A stretch of 64,000 bases of DNA from Chthonomonadales bacterium (GCA_020849275.1 JADLGO010000044.1:1-64000), one strand, 5' to 3'; counted from the stretch's first letter, positions 1 to 8,009 are shown. Notes: generated from the letters alone by a model not told the origin. Translations and numbers: made by a program.

Positions 1-108
1 ACCACTGGAGGGCAGGTCTACGCCTCATCGGACGCGGGCGACCACTGGGCGCCGATCCTGCGCGACCTGCCGGCGGTGCTCTCCGTGGAGGCGCAGACCC
101 TGCCATGA
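1..108 (+). CDS. C-terminus of a BNR/sortilin-like beta-propeller protein (partial)
   Basis: Reading from base 1 in frame 1 gives 35 residues, including [16 protein letters not shown] and ending SVEAQTLP before a TGA at 106-108. The SSDAGDHW motif is the Asp-box (S-x-D-x-G-x-x-W) of BNR-repeat beta-propellers, seen in WD40/YVTN/BNR-like 'exo-alpha-sialidase' annotations. The start lies outside the window, so length and signal peptide cannot be judged. The stop overlaps an ATG at 105-107, the tight coupling expected if this gene was once followed by a MoaD/ThiS-like partner. The fold is fairly sure; substrate and function are not. Confidence 0.7.
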   Translation, partial: TTGGQVYASSDAGDHWAPILRDLPAVLSVEAQTLP

Positions 109-183
109 TCCGAGTGACGCTCCCGGCCCACCTGCGAACGCTGGCGCGCGTGGCTGAGGTCGGCGCGCCGGGGCGCGCGCCCG
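105..183 (+). pseudogene. Truncated MoaD/ThiS-like gene (N-terminal stub)
   Basis: An ATG overlapping the preceding stop (ATGA) begins [16 protein letters not shown], which I recognise as the usual N-terminus of small MoaD/ThiS-family ubiquitin-like proteins that often follow BNR-propeller genes. After about 16 to 28 residues the similarity stops. The frame then becomes a low-complexity Arg/Pro/Ala translation running antisense into the pirin gene, whose stop codon is at 184. The expected beta-grasp core and C-terminal Gly-Gly are absent. The likely reading is a rearrangement or deletion that removed about 70 codons. The alternative, an unrelated short N-terminus, cannot be excluded without a search. 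Confidence 0.45.
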
Positions 184-1089
184 TCACTCCTGCTTCAGGA
201 AGGTGCCCTCCTGGAGCTGGGCGAATGCCCGCCGGAGCTGCTCCTGCGTGTTCATCACGATCGGGCCGTACCAGGTCACCGGCTCCCGCAGCGGCCGGCC
301 GGAGACCAGCAGGAAGCGTACTCCCTCGTCCCCGGCCTGCACCTCCACCTCGTCGCCGGCGTCGAAGAGCACGAGCGAGCGGTTGTCGGCCTCGGTCGGC
401 GGCGTGACGTCGGACCAGCCCACCCCCTCCGTCGGCACGGCGAGAGGCGCCGAGGCGTTGCAGAAGCGGCCCGACCCGGCGAACACGTAGGCGAAGGCGT
501 GGCGCCGCGTGTCGATCGGCAGCTTGCGACGCACCCCCGGCGGCACCGACACGTCCAGGTAGATCGGATCGGAGGCGATGCCATCCACCGGGCCCTGCGC
601 GCCCCAGAAGCTGCCGCACACCACGCGCGCCCGGGTGCCGTCGTCCTCCGTCACCACGGGGATCTCAGGTCCCTTCACCTCCTGGTAGCGCGGCGCCGTC
701 ATCTTGAGGGCCGAAGGCAGGTTGGCCCAGAGCTGGAAGCCGTGCATCCGCCCCGCCGCGTCGCCCTGGGGCATCTCCTGGTGAATGATGCCGCGTCCGG
801 CCGTCATCCACTGCACGTCGCCCATGGTGATGACGCCGCGGTTGCCCATGCTGTCTCCGTGCTCCACGCTGCCGGCCAGGACGTAGGTGATGGTCTCGAT
901 CCCGCGGTGCGGGTGCCAGGGAAAGCCGGCCAGGTAGTCGTCTGGCACGTCGTTGCGAAAATCGTCCAGCAGCAGGAAGGGGTCCACCTCGGATGTGTCG
1001 CCGAAGCCGAACGCGCGCCGCAGGCGCACTCCGGCGCCCTCGACGGTGGGCCTGGCCCTGGAGAGCCTCTTGACCGGTCGTATGGACAT
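184..1089 (-). CDS. Pirin family protein (cupin metalloprotein)
   Basis: The 301-residue protein has the two-cupin pirin layout. The N-terminal domain holds the metal-binding set: HPHRG at about residues 57-61, and His plus Glu in IIHQEMPQG at about 99-107. The C-terminal half ends with the pirin_C region (RFLLVSGRPLREPV, then GPIVMNT). Bacterial pirins are iron-binding cytoplasmic proteins; some have quercetinase activity and others act as redox-linked regulators, and the sequence does not say which. I start at the ATG at 1089 because GGGAGG lies 5 bases upstream; an in-frame start 17 codons earlier gives an Arg-rich extension without a better ribosome site. It is divergent from the DinB-like gene. 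All expected metal ligands are present. Confidence 0.92.
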   Translation of the reverse strand: MSIRPVKRLSRARPTVEGAGVRLRRAFGFGDTSEVDPFLLLDDFRNDVPDDYLAGFPWHPHRGIETITYVLAGSVEHGDSMGNRGVITMGDVQWMTAGRGIIHQEMPQGDAAGRMHGFQLWANLPSALKMTAPRYQEVKGPEIPVVTEDDGTRARVVCGSFWGAQGPVDGIASDPIYLDVSVPPGVRRKLPIDTRRHAFAYVFAGSGRFCNASAPLAVPTEGVGWSDVTPPTEADNRSLVLFDAGDEVEVQAGDEGVRFLLVSGRPLREPVTWYGPIVMNTQEQLRRAFAQLQEGTFLKQE

Positions 1090-1258
1090 GGTTGCCTCCC
1101 GGGAGCGCTCGCGGCGCGTGCCGCGGCCGCACCGCTCCATACGTCGCCCGTGCCGCGGTCGCTCCCACTGGCGCGCTCGCGAGCCGGGAGCGGCCGAGGC
1201 CCCGCCATTCGTATACTATTCCGGCACACGCCGAACACCGTCCAACAGGAGGCCTCGC

Positions 1259-1723
1259 ATGTCCAGCTCGCTCCAGGAGTTCATGGCCGCCGGCGCCATC
1301 AAGGCCGCAGCCGATCTCGAGACGGCCCTCAACCGCATTCCGGACGACAAGCGCGGCTGGAGCCCCGCCGCCGGCGCCCGCTCGGCCCTCGACCAGCTCG
1401 CCGAGTGCGCCCTGCTGGGCGGCCAGATCGCGCGGCTGGTTCACGCCCGCGCCTGGCCCGCCGACTACGACCCGGACGTCTATGAGCGCGACCAGGGCAG
1501 GCTGGCCGACGACGAGACGGCGGCCCGCTCCATGCTCCATTCCGGCGCGGCGGAGGCGGCCGAGGCGATCCGCGCCGTGCCGGACGCCGACCTCGCCATC
1601 CAGGTTGAGTTGCCCTGGGGGCCGATGGCGCTCGCGCAGATCATCGCCTACCCCTACTGGAACACGACCTACCACGAGGGGCAGATCAACTACATCGCCT
1701 CCATCCTCGGCTGCCTGGAGTAG
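1259..1723 (+). CDS. DinB-like four-helix-bundle protein
   Basis: This encodes 154 residues, close to the usual size of DinB/YfiT-like proteins. The C-terminal signature YWNTTYHEGQINYIASIL matches the last helix of DinB_2-type proteins, where the His of YHEGQ is one of the metal ligands. The first-helix position that often carries a His has DQLAECALLGG instead, so the metal site may be incomplete. The ATG at 1259 is supported by AGGAGG at 1247-1252, 6 bases upstream. A TATACT at 1212-1217 could be a -10 element, but I see no good -35, so I do not annotate a promoter. DinB-like proteins include thiol-dependent transferases and stress proteins; the substrate here is unknown. It converges on the M3 peptidase gene. 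Confidence 0.8.
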   Translation: MSSSLQEFMAAGAIKAAADLETALNRIPDDKRGWSPAAGARSALDQLAECALLGGQIARLVHARAWPADYDPDVYERDQGRLADDETAARSMLHSGAAEAAEAIRAVPDADLAIQVELPWGPMALAQIIAYPYWNTTYHEGQINYIASILGCLE

Positions 1724-1742
1724 CGGGCCACCGCTCCGTCGG

Positions 1743-3533
1743 TCACTCGCCGGCTGGCGGGCGCTCCAGCTCGGCCAGCCGGCGCTCCAGCAGCCGGAGC
1801 GCGCCCGCCACGAAGGCCGGGTCGCGCAGGTCGACGCCCAGGTGGCGCCGCAACAGCTCGTCCGGCGGCGCGTCGAAACCCCCGCGCATTAGCGCCAGGT
1901 ACCGGGGCACGAAGCCCACCGGGTCGCGAGCGTACTGCTCGTAGGAGGCCAGCGCCAGGAGGCTCGCGTAGAGGTAGTTGGTCACGTAGAGCGGGTTCGT
2001 CCAGAGCTGGTGCAGGTCCGCCCAGCGCCCCGGACGACGCGCCGACCCGTCCGAGAAGCGTGCTCCGGCCTCGCGGGCCAGCGCGTCCAGGGCATGGGGC
2101 GTCAACGGCTCGCCGGCCGCGGCGCTGCGATAGATGGTGAGCTCGAGCGCTGCGTTCTCCGCCGCGGCGAAGGGGTACACGGCCCACGTGAGCAAGCGCT
2201 CCAGGTAGTAGCGGCGGCGCGCCGGGTCCGCCTCGCGCCGCAGCAGGTCGTCCGCCAGCAGGAGCTGGTTGAGCATGCCGAAGGTCTCGGTGAAGTAGCC
2301 CGGTCCGTCGACGTAGGCGGGAAGCACGCCGGCGCGGCCCATGAGCTGGAAGTGGACGGCGTGACCGGCCTCGTGGGCCATGGTGTCGACGTCGGCGTAG
2401 GAGCCGTCGAAGCGTGGCATGTAGAGGATGGCCGGCTGGCTTCCCGGGAAGCCCCAGCCGGTCGCCAGGCTCGCGCGGTGGGCGCCGCCGGCCAGGTCGA
2501 CGCGGCCGTTGGCGGGGTCCAGCAGCGCGGCGAGCTCCTGGCCGTAGTCGGCGCCGAGCGGAGCCAGCGCTCGGCGGACGGCGCCGATGGCCTGCGGGAG
2601 GGTGAAGCGCGGCGCGGCCTCCGCGTAGCTCTGAGCTACCGCCGGCGTTCGCCGCGCGGCGCGCGCCCGCTCGAAGCGCCGGTTCAGCGCGGAGGCGGCC
2701 GCGAGCCGGTCGAGCATCCGCCGCACGTCATCCGGCCGCAGGCGCAGGTCGAACAGGGCCTCCTCGGAGGCGTCGGCGAAGCCGCGCAGCCGGGCAAGCC
2801 GGTTGCGGGCGCGCGCCAGGCGCGCCAGCGAGAACGCCTGCATATCTCGCCGCAGCGCGCGGGAGGGGTCCTCCGCGCCCTCGCCCCGGCCGGAGGGGGC
2901 GGCGGCGTCACCGGCGGGAGGGCCGGCGTCGACGACGGCCTGATGCATCTCGGCTTGCCAGCCGGTGAGGAGCGGCCCCAGGCCGGCCAGGAGCTCCTCG
3001 TCTCGGGCGACGAGCAGATGGGAGGCGCGCCGGCGCGCGCGCTCCACCTCGAAGCGGTGGCGGCCCAGGCGCGGCTCGCGGGCGGTCCAGGCCTTCAGTC
3101 GGGCCGAGTCGATGCGCGCCAGCTCCGGCTCGAGGAAGGAGATGCGTCGCCCCACCTCCGCCGCGAGCGACGTCGCCGCCTCCTCGCTCCGGGCGTCGGA
3201 GGTGTCGAGCAGGTAGTGCAAGTGGCGGCAGATGAAGTGGCGGGCCAGCCGGGCCTGGACGCGATTGGAGAGCTCCAGGGCGCGCAGAAGCTCGGTGGGC
3301 GAGGAGGCGACGCGGCCGCGGAGGCGCTGGAGGGCGGCCACGTCCTCCAGAAGGCGCAGGCGATCGGCCTGCTCGGCCGCGGCGTTGGGGAAGAAGACGC
3401 GCGCGAAGTCGATGCGGTAGCGGGCAGGATCGGCGGGCAGCGGCGCGGGCGAGCGCGCGGGGGCCTGCGCACGGGCGCCGGCCACGCAGACGGCGACCAG
3501 GGCCACCCATCCGGCTCGCCTGCTCGTTCCCAT
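1743..3533 (-). CDS. Secreted M3-family (oligoendopeptidase/thimet-like) metallopeptidase
   Basis: The 596-residue protein starts with a positively charged, then hydrophobic segment (RRAGWVALVAVCVAGARAQA), a likely signal peptide of about 22 residues. The zinc motif HEAGH lies at residues 387-391 within MAHEAGHAVHFQLMG, and the third ligand is probably the Glu of GYFTETFG at about 416, the roughly 25-residue spacing typical of clan MA, family M3. The helical region before the motif and the C-terminal helices (WTNPLYVTNYLYASLLALASY) match oligoendopeptidase F-type enzymes. It would cleave short peptides outside the cytoplasm, which is less common for M3 than a cytoplasmic role. It lies 50 bases downstream of the DUF4838 gene on the same strand and may share its transcript. 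Confidence 0.88.
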   Translation of the reverse strand: MGTSRRAGWVALVAVCVAGARAQAPARSPAPLPADPARYRIDFARVFFPNAAAEQADRLRLLEDVAALQRLRGRVASSPTELLRALELSNRVQARLARHFICRHLHYLLDTSDARSEEAATSLAAEVGRRISFLEPELARIDSARLKAWTAREPRLGRHRFEVERARRRASHLLVARDEELLAGLGPLLTGWQAEMHQAVVDAGPPAGDAAAPSGRGEGAEDPSRALRRDMQAFSLARLARARNRLARLRGFADASEEALFDLRLRPDDVRRMLDRLAAASALNRRFERARAARRTPAVAQSYAEAAPRFTLPQAIGAVRRALAPLGADYGQELAALLDPANGRVDLAGGAHRASLATGWGFPGSQPAILYMPRFDGSYADVDTMAHEAGHAVHFQLMGRAGVLPAYVDGPGYFTETFGMLNQLLLADDLLRREADPARRRYYLERLLTWAVYPFAAAENAALELTIYRSAAAGEPLTPHALDALAREAGARFSDGSARRPGRWADLHQLWTNPLYVTNYLYASLLALASYEQYARDPVGFVPRYLALMRGGFDAPPDELLRRHLGVDLRDPAFVAGALRLLERRLAELERPPAGE

Positions 3534-3582
3534 CGCCAGGCCGGCCCTTCCTGCCGCGCGCTCGCCGGGTCCGCCGCGCCGC

Positions 3583-6500
3583 TCAGGACCGCCCGTCGCG
3601 CGGGGCGGCGGAGGGCTGTGCCAGCCGCAGCAGGCGCGCGATGCCGAGCAGCTCGCCTGGGCCGTGCGTTGGCTGCTCCGCGAACGCGCCCAGCGCGTCG
3701 CCGTAGAGGCGCGCGGCCAGGTGGTCCGGGATCAGCGGCGAGAGGACGAGCCAGTTGCCGGCGGAGAAGGGCATATACGGCGCGCCGTCGCCCGTGCCTC
3801 CGACGGTGCCGGCCCACGTGCCGTCCGGGCGCCGCACCATCTGCAGCCAGGTGCGGGCCAGGCGCACCGCGTCCGAGCGCGTGAAGACGATGCCGTCGGC
3901 CGCGCATTCCGCGGCGAACTGAACGTTGATGCCCGCGTGCGAGATGTCCTCGCTTCCCCGGCCGTCGTCGTGCTCGCCCGGCCAGTACGCCCAGTCGTAG
4001 TAGTCGGAGTGCGGGTAGCGCAGGCGGCGATGGAAGAAGCGCGCCAGGCGCTCTACCTTGTCGCGGTACGCGGGGTTGCCGGTGGCGCGGTACATCTGCA
4101 ACAGCACCACGCCGAGGGCGTTCTGCTGGTTGAGCGGCAGGAGCTTGCCCGGGTGGGCGCCGAAGTACCAGCCCTCGTCGGGCTCCGGGCCCGTGCGCCA
4201 CGCGGCATCGGCGTCGCCGATGCTCTCGGCGATGCGCGCGCTGTACTCGGCCGCCTTCGATCCGAACTCGCCGCGCAGCGCCGCGTCGTGGCCGACAACG
4301 CTCACGAACTCGGCGGGGCCCGCCAGGATCATCCCCGTGTGCACGATCCACACGTGCCACTTGCCGTCCGAGTAGCGCTCGGAGCCCCAGCCGGCGAGCG
4401 GCCTGCCCGCGTAGGCGTCCACCTTGCCCAGCGCGTCGTCGCGGTTGCTGAGCACGCGGTCGAAGTGCGCCACCAGGCGCCGAAGGTAGTCGCGGTCGCC
4501 GGTGGCGCGGTACATCTCCATGTAGGCGATCAGGCGATAGCTCTCGCCCCAGGCCAGCTCCCCGTTCGTGTTCAGGCTCTCGGACCCACCTCGGCCGTCG
4601 TGGTCCGCCGCATCGCTTCGGTCGAACTCGGCGCGAAGGTCGCGCGCCAGCGCCGCCGCGCCCAGTGCCGGGTCCGCGGCGAGCAGCGCGGCGCGGAAGG
4701 ACTGCCAGGCCGCGTCGCGCTCGCCGCTCGGCAGCGTGGCGACGAAGGACCTTGCCCTGCCCACGGCGGTTCGCAGCCAGCGATCGCGCTCATGGGCCCA
4801 GTCGCGCAAACGGCCACGGACGCTCTCGGGGCCGTAGTAGGAGGCGCTGTAGTTGGGGTCCGGCTGCCAGTCGCGCTCGTAGGTCGCGCGCGCCTCCGGC
4901 ATCAGGGAGAGCACGGCCACGATGTCGCCGGCGAGCGCGTCCAGGTCGGCGCGGCTCTGGACGGGGCGCTCCGCGAGGGCGCGGGCCTCCGCCTGCATCT
5001 TTACCAGCAGGTAGGGCAGGCGAAAGCGCGCCTCCACGTCCTCCACGCGCCGCAGCGCGACGCCGGAGACGGCGCGGCGGGCCCGAGCCAGACACTGCCG
5101 CGCCTCCTCGACCATGGGCCCGTTGACGATGGTCAGCTCTGAGGTGATGCCCGCCAGGCCCTCGAACCACCGGGCCGGGCGCGGCTGCATCCAGTAGCGC
5201 TCGAGCACCGCGTAGAACCGGCGCATCTCGGGCGCCGCCGGGCCGAACAGGGCGCCGCAGTAGTCGTCGAGCAGCCGGTCCGGGTTCAGGCTCGCGTCCC
5301 AGAGCAGGCGCGCGGCCACGTAGACCTGGGGCCCGAGCACGCTCCAGTTGGGCGCGATGCCACAGTAGAAGCCGTCGCAGCCGTGGGCGCGCAAGAACTT
5401 GATGTCCGCGGCGGCCAAATGCGGAAAGCAGCGGGGCGTCAACCAGCCCAGGTCGTAGTAGTCGTAGCGCCCGATGGTGGAGACCTTGCCGGCCCAGGCG
5501 ACCCAGTGGGCGCGCTCGGCGCGTCGATAGCGCGCGTCGTGCTGTTGGCCGCTGTCCTGGGTGAGCTGGATGACCACGTTGTCGGGGAGGCGCGGCATGC
5601 GCGGCGGTAGCGGGTAGACCGGCCAGTACGGGAAGCAGCCGACGTACTTGCCAGGGTTCGTCCTCGCGACTCGCTTCGCGACCTCGGCCACGAAGTGGAA
5701 GTAGCTGCCAGAGAACGCGTCCACGCCGCCCTGGCCGGGTGGCAGTCCGGCGTCGAGTTCGGCGCACCGGGGGCAGCGGCAGTGGTCGGCGGTGTCGTTG
5801 ATGCTCACCGGGAAGGTGTCGCGCTCGGGGTTCACACGGAAGTACCGCGTTGCGGCCTCGGCGGCGATCGCGATGACGGCCGGGTTCGTGAAACACGGGT
5901 TGGTGCTGTCCCATCCGCCCTTGAGGGGCACCTTGCGCCGCCCGTCGATCATCGCGAAGTACTCGGGGTGCTCCTTGCCGTAGACCTCCGGCGAGAGGAA
6001 GGTGTGCACGTTGTGGCCGAAGCCGAAGCGCGCGATGCCGCGGTCGTCCACATCCTGGCGGTTGCGGCGCTCCCAGTCGCGGCCGGCCTGGCCCGGCACG
6101 CCCACGAGCATGCGGTAGCGAAAGTCGGGGCTGCGTTTGCGGTTGAGGCGGGGCAGCGCCAGGTCGGGCCGCTCGGGGATAACCTCGTAGAGCGGGTCCG
6201 GCGCAAGCCAGCGCACGCCGACGTGCTCGGTGAGGAAGGTGTAGACCCCGTTGGAGGCGCCCACATCCGTGGCTCCGGCGATCAGCAGGACGCGGCCCTG
6301 GGTTCTGAGGAGGCATCCGTCGCGCGAAAGGCCCTCGACCTCGGGTCCGCGGCGGGTTGCGACGTGGATGGCGAGCGGCGTGGGGGCCGGTTCGGCGGCG
6401 TCTGCGATGGCGATCTCGGCGCCGATGGCGCGGCTCAGGCAGCGCCGCAGGTCCTCGGCGGCGGCGCGCACGATCTCGCCCGGACTCCCCTCCACGACCA

Positions 6501-6624
6501 CGCAGACGCGCGACCTTCCTTCCTCCGCCAGCCGCATGCTCGCGACCTCCGCCGCGCGCGCGCCGTGCGTGGCGAGGAGCGCGCAGACCGCCATCGTCAG
6601 CCCCGCCGCGCCACTCGTGCGCAT
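3583..6624 (-). CDS. Secreted DUF4838 protein with C-terminal alpha/alpha-toroid-like domain
   Basis: This is a 1013-residue protein with a signal peptide (TSGAAGLTMAVCALLATHGARA). Residues about 40-150 look like the alpha-glucuronidase-type N-terminal domain that often precedes DUF4838 (AAEDLRRCLSRAIGAEIAI). Residues about 160-520 are the DUF4838 core, with NDTADHCRCPRC near 275 and YWPVYPLPPRMP near 330. From about 690 on, MYRATGDRDYLRRL and a related MYRATGNPAYRDKV repeat helix-rich units like six-hairpin glycosidases. DUF4838 proteins resemble glycoside hydrolases but the substrate is not established. The ATG at 6624 is preferred over a GTG at 6633 because GGGAGG lies 8 bases before the ATG and would overlap the GTG. 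Confidence 0.85.
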   Translation of the reverse strand: MRTSGAAGLTMAVCALLATHGARAAEVASMRLAEEGRSRVCVVVEGSPGEIVRAAAEDLRRCLSRAIGAEIAIADAAEPAPTPLAIHVATRRGPEVEGLSRDGCLLRTQGRVLLIAGATDVGASNGVYTFLTEHVGVRWLAPDPLYEVIPERPDLALPRLNRKRSPDFRYRMLVGVPGQAGRDWERRNRQDVDDRGIARFGFGHNVHTFLSPEVYGKEHPEYFAMIDGRRKVPLKGGWDSTNPCFTNPAVIAIAAEAATRYFRVNPERDTFPVSINDTADHCRCPRCAELDAGLPPGQGGVDAFSGSYFHFVAEVAKRVARTNPGKYVGCFPYWPVYPLPPRMPRLPDNVVIQLTQDSGQQHDARYRRAERAHWVAWAGKVSTIGRYDYYDLGWLTPRCFPHLAAADIKFLRAHGCDGFYCGIAPNWSVLGPQVYVAARLLWDASLNPDRLLDDYCGALFGPAAPEMRRFYAVLERYWMQPRPARWFEGLAGITSELTIVNGPMVEEARQCLARARRAVSGVALRRVEDVEARFRLPYLLVKMQAEARALAERPVQSRADLDALAGDIVAVLSLMPEARATYERDWQPDPNYSASYYGPESVRGRLRDWAHERDRWLRTAVGRARSFVATLPSGERDAAWQSFRAALLAADPALGAAALARDLRAEFDRSDAADHDGRGGSESLNTNGELAWGESYRLIAYMEMYRATGDRDYLRRLVAHFDRVLSNRDDALGKVDAYAGRPLAGWGSERYSDGKWHVWIVHTGMILAGPAEFVSVVGHDAALRGEFGSKAAEYSARIAESIGDADAAWRTGPEPDEGWYFGAHPGKLLPLNQQNALGVVLLQMYRATGNPAYRDKVERLARFFHRRLRYPHSDYYDWAYWPGEHDDGRGSEDISHAGINVQFAAECAADGIVFTRSDAVRLARTWLQMVRRPDGTWAGTVGGTGDGAPYMPFSAGNWLVLSPLIPDHLAARLYGDALGAFAEQPTHGPGELLGIARLLRLAQPSAAPRDGRS

Positions 6625-6690
6625 TCGCCGCACCTCCCGTCAAGCCTGGTTCCCCTCTGTTGCCCGCTCGCGCCGGGTTCTCCTGCCGGG

Positions 6691-6725
6691 CGGCGAGGCA
6701 GGGAGGGCACGGCGAGGCAGGGAGG
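6691..6725 (+). repeat. 16-bp direct repeat abutting a promoter
   Basis: The sequence CGGCGAGGCAGGGAGG occurs exactly at 6691-6706 and again at 6710-6725, a 19-base period. The second copy ends one base before the -35 hexamer at 6727. Spacing of about two helical turns right upstream of a promoter is typical of tandem binding sites for a transcription factor, here most simply an activator of the prepilin-like gene. No regulator can be named from sequence. Confidence 0.6.
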
Positions 6726-6726
6726 T

Positions 6727-6755
6727 TTGACAGTTTGGCGTCTCTCCCTTATAAT
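6727..6755 (+). promoter_or_regulatory. Consensus sigma-70 promoter
   Basis: TTGACA at 6727-6732 and TATAAT at 6750-6755 are separated by exactly 17 bases. Both hexamers are perfect consensus, which is striking in DNA this GC-rich. Transcription would start near 6762 and read toward the prepilin-like gene at 6999, leaving a leader of about 237 bases. The divergent DUF4838 gene starts at 6624 on the other strand. Confidence 0.85.
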
Positions 6756-6762
6756 GCCACCC

Positions 6763-6998
6763 GGTAGAGCGATCGGACTCCGCGACGCGCGCGCCGCGAC
6801 GCGAGGACCGCCGGTTGGCCACCGCGCCGGCCCGCTCCAACTTCGGGTGACGCGCGCCCGCGCGCACCGGACCGCCTGCCCCGCGGCAGGCACGCGTTCC
6901 AGAGGAGCTTTCCCCGCCGACGGGGAAGCCACCGCGCCAACAACGCCGGATCTGGCGCAACGCCCAGGTCTCCCATCGAGGCCCGAAGGAGAACACTC
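6763..6998 (+). promoter_or_regulatory. Long structured 5' leader of the prepilin-like gene
   Basis: These 236 bases between the promoter and the GTG start contain no convincing gene. Hairpins visible by eye are GCCTGCC/GGCAGGC at 6874-6891 (7-bp stem, 4-base loop), a TTCCCCG/CGGGGAA hairpin within 6907-6929 with a CCGA loop, and a short CGCC/GGCG hairpin at 6944-6957. The ribosome site AAGGAGA at 6986-6992 follows. I do not recognise a known riboswitch. The leader could be a new RNA element, an attenuator or simply a long untranslated region. Confidence 0.45.
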
Positions 6999-7766
6999 GT
7001 GCGCACCTCGTACAAACGCCGTGCCTTCACCCTCATCGAGCTGCTCGTGGTCATCGCTATCATCGCGATACTGGCCGCCATCCTCTTCCCGGTCTTCGCG
7101 CAGGCACGGGAGAAGGCTCGCAGCATCTCGTGCGTCTCCAACGTCAAGCAGCTCGGACTGGCCGTCGCCATGTACGTGCAGGACTTCGACGAGGCCTTCG
7201 CCGGCGGAAGCACCCACCTGGGCGGCAACCCCGGCGACTGCTACGGCCACCGCTGGTGGTTCGACATGATCCAGCCCTACGTCAAGAACCATGAGCTGAA
7301 GAACTGTCCCTCCGAGCGCGTCCGCGTGCCGTTCTTCGACCCGAGCGCCGGTATCGCCGACGTCCCGGGAACCGGCTGCGACAGCGCCTCGACCGGGCGC
7401 TACTACTCCAGCTATAGCTGGAACGTGATCATCTGCTGGATCGACGGCGCCAACAACATGGGCAGCTTCGGGTGTGTCTCGCCGCTGAGGTATTCCGGCA
7501 TCGGCCGCGGCACCGCCCTGGCCGCCATCGTTCGTCCCTCCGAGGTGATCGAGTTGATGGACACGGCCGACGGCTGGATCGAGACCTGGGCCGACAACAT
7601 GACGGACCTGGCGCGCAGCCGCGAGGGCCTGCCCTACCGCCGCCACACCGAGGGGTTCAACGCCGCCTACGTCGACGGGCACGCCAAGTGGAGCCGTCGC
7701 CGCAGCACGAAGTTGCACAACTGGGTGATCCAGGAGGTTTCCGCCGCGGACGACGCGCTGCTCTAA
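6999..7766 (+). CDS. DUF1559 type IV prepilin-like (pseudopilin) protein, H-X9-DG type
   Basis: The 255-residue protein begins with a short basic leader followed by [19 protein letters not shown], the class III signal sequence cleaved by a prepilin peptidase. The residue before the cleaved Phe is Ala (RRA|FTLIE) rather than Gly, a known variant in Planctomycetota and Armatimonadota. The globular part contains [24 protein letters not shown] and ends with [12 protein letters not shown], the H-X9-DG signature of DUF1559. Such proteins are exported pseudopilins or surface proteins, often present in many copies per genome. The GTG start at 6999 has AAGGAGA 6 bases upstream. It is driven by the consensus promoter at 6727-6755 and followed by a strong hairpin and a small membrane-protein gene. 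Confidence 0.93.
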   Translation: MRTSYKRRAFTLIELLVVIAIIAILAAILFPVFAQAREKARSISCVSNVKQLGLAVAMYVQDFDEAFAGGSTHLGGNPGDCYGHRWWFDMIQPYVKNHELKNCPSERVRVPFFDPSAGIADVPGTGCDSASTGRYYSSYSWNVIICWIDGANNMGSFGCVSPLRYSGIGRGTALAAIVRPSEVIELMDTADGWIETWADNMTDLARSREGLPYRRHTEGFNAAYVDGHAKWSRRRSTKLHNWVIQEVSAADDALL

Positions 7767-7776
7767 GCGAGCGGAC

Positions 7777-7804
7777 GGCCTGCCGGCCGCGCGGCCGGCA
7801 GGCC
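7777..7804 (+). terminator. Perfect 12-bp hairpin between prepilin and small membrane protein
   Basis: GGCCTGCCGGCC, a GCGC loop, then GGCCGGCAGGCC form an uninterrupted 12-bp GC stem just after the prepilin stop. No U tract follows, and the next gene's AGGAG starts at 7805, right at the base of the stem. It may act as a partial terminator, an mRNA-stabilising 3' end for the prepilin message, or a block on initiation of the small gene. Confidence 0.6.
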
Positions 7805-7814
7805 AGGAGTTGTC

Positions 7815-7967
7815 ATGAAAAGAGAGATACCGCCTTTCGTCATGGTGGCCGTACTTGCGGCCATCGCCGCGGTGATCGGGGGCCTGTGGTGGCGTAGCGG
7901 CCAGCCCAACGTCATCGAGAACCCGCGGGTCACGATGCCCTCTGCCCCGACGAGCACGGCCCGCTGA
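7815..7967 (+). CDS. Small single-pass membrane protein (50 aa)
   Basis: The ATG at 7815 has AGGAG at 7805-7809, five bases upstream. The protein starts MKREIPPF, has a hydrophobic segment of about 18 residues (VMVAVLAAIAAVIGGLWW) and a short polar tail ending in Pro, Thr and Ser. It probably sits in the inner membrane with the N-terminus inside. Short membrane proteins of this style commonly follow DUF1559 prepilin genes in Armatimonadota, as I recall. No function is known; a role in pseudopilin export or anchoring is a guess from context. It ends at 7967, just before a bidirectional hairpin. Confidence 0.7.
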   Translation: MKREIPPFVMVAVLAAIAAVIGGLWWRSGQPNVIENPRVTMPSAPTSTAR

Positions 7968-7975
7968 CGGCGCCC

Positions 7976-8009
7976 GCGCGCGGCGCGCTCATTGGGGCGC
8001 GCCGCGCGC
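7976..8009. terminator. 13-bp bidirectional hairpin at a convergent junction
   Basis: GCGCGCGGCGCGC (7976-7988) pairs perfectly with GCGCGCCGCGCGC (7997-8009) around an 8-base loop. It starts nine bases after the small membrane-protein stop. The loop contains the stop codon of the minus-strand PHP gene (7989-7991), so the last PHP codons form one arm. It is well placed to end transcription from both sides, although no T run is present. Confidence 0.55.

Noticed and set aside
1189-1217. Promoter for the DinB-like gene
   Set aside because: TATACT at 1212-1217 is a fair -10, but the position of the -35 reads AGCGGC, far from TTGACA.
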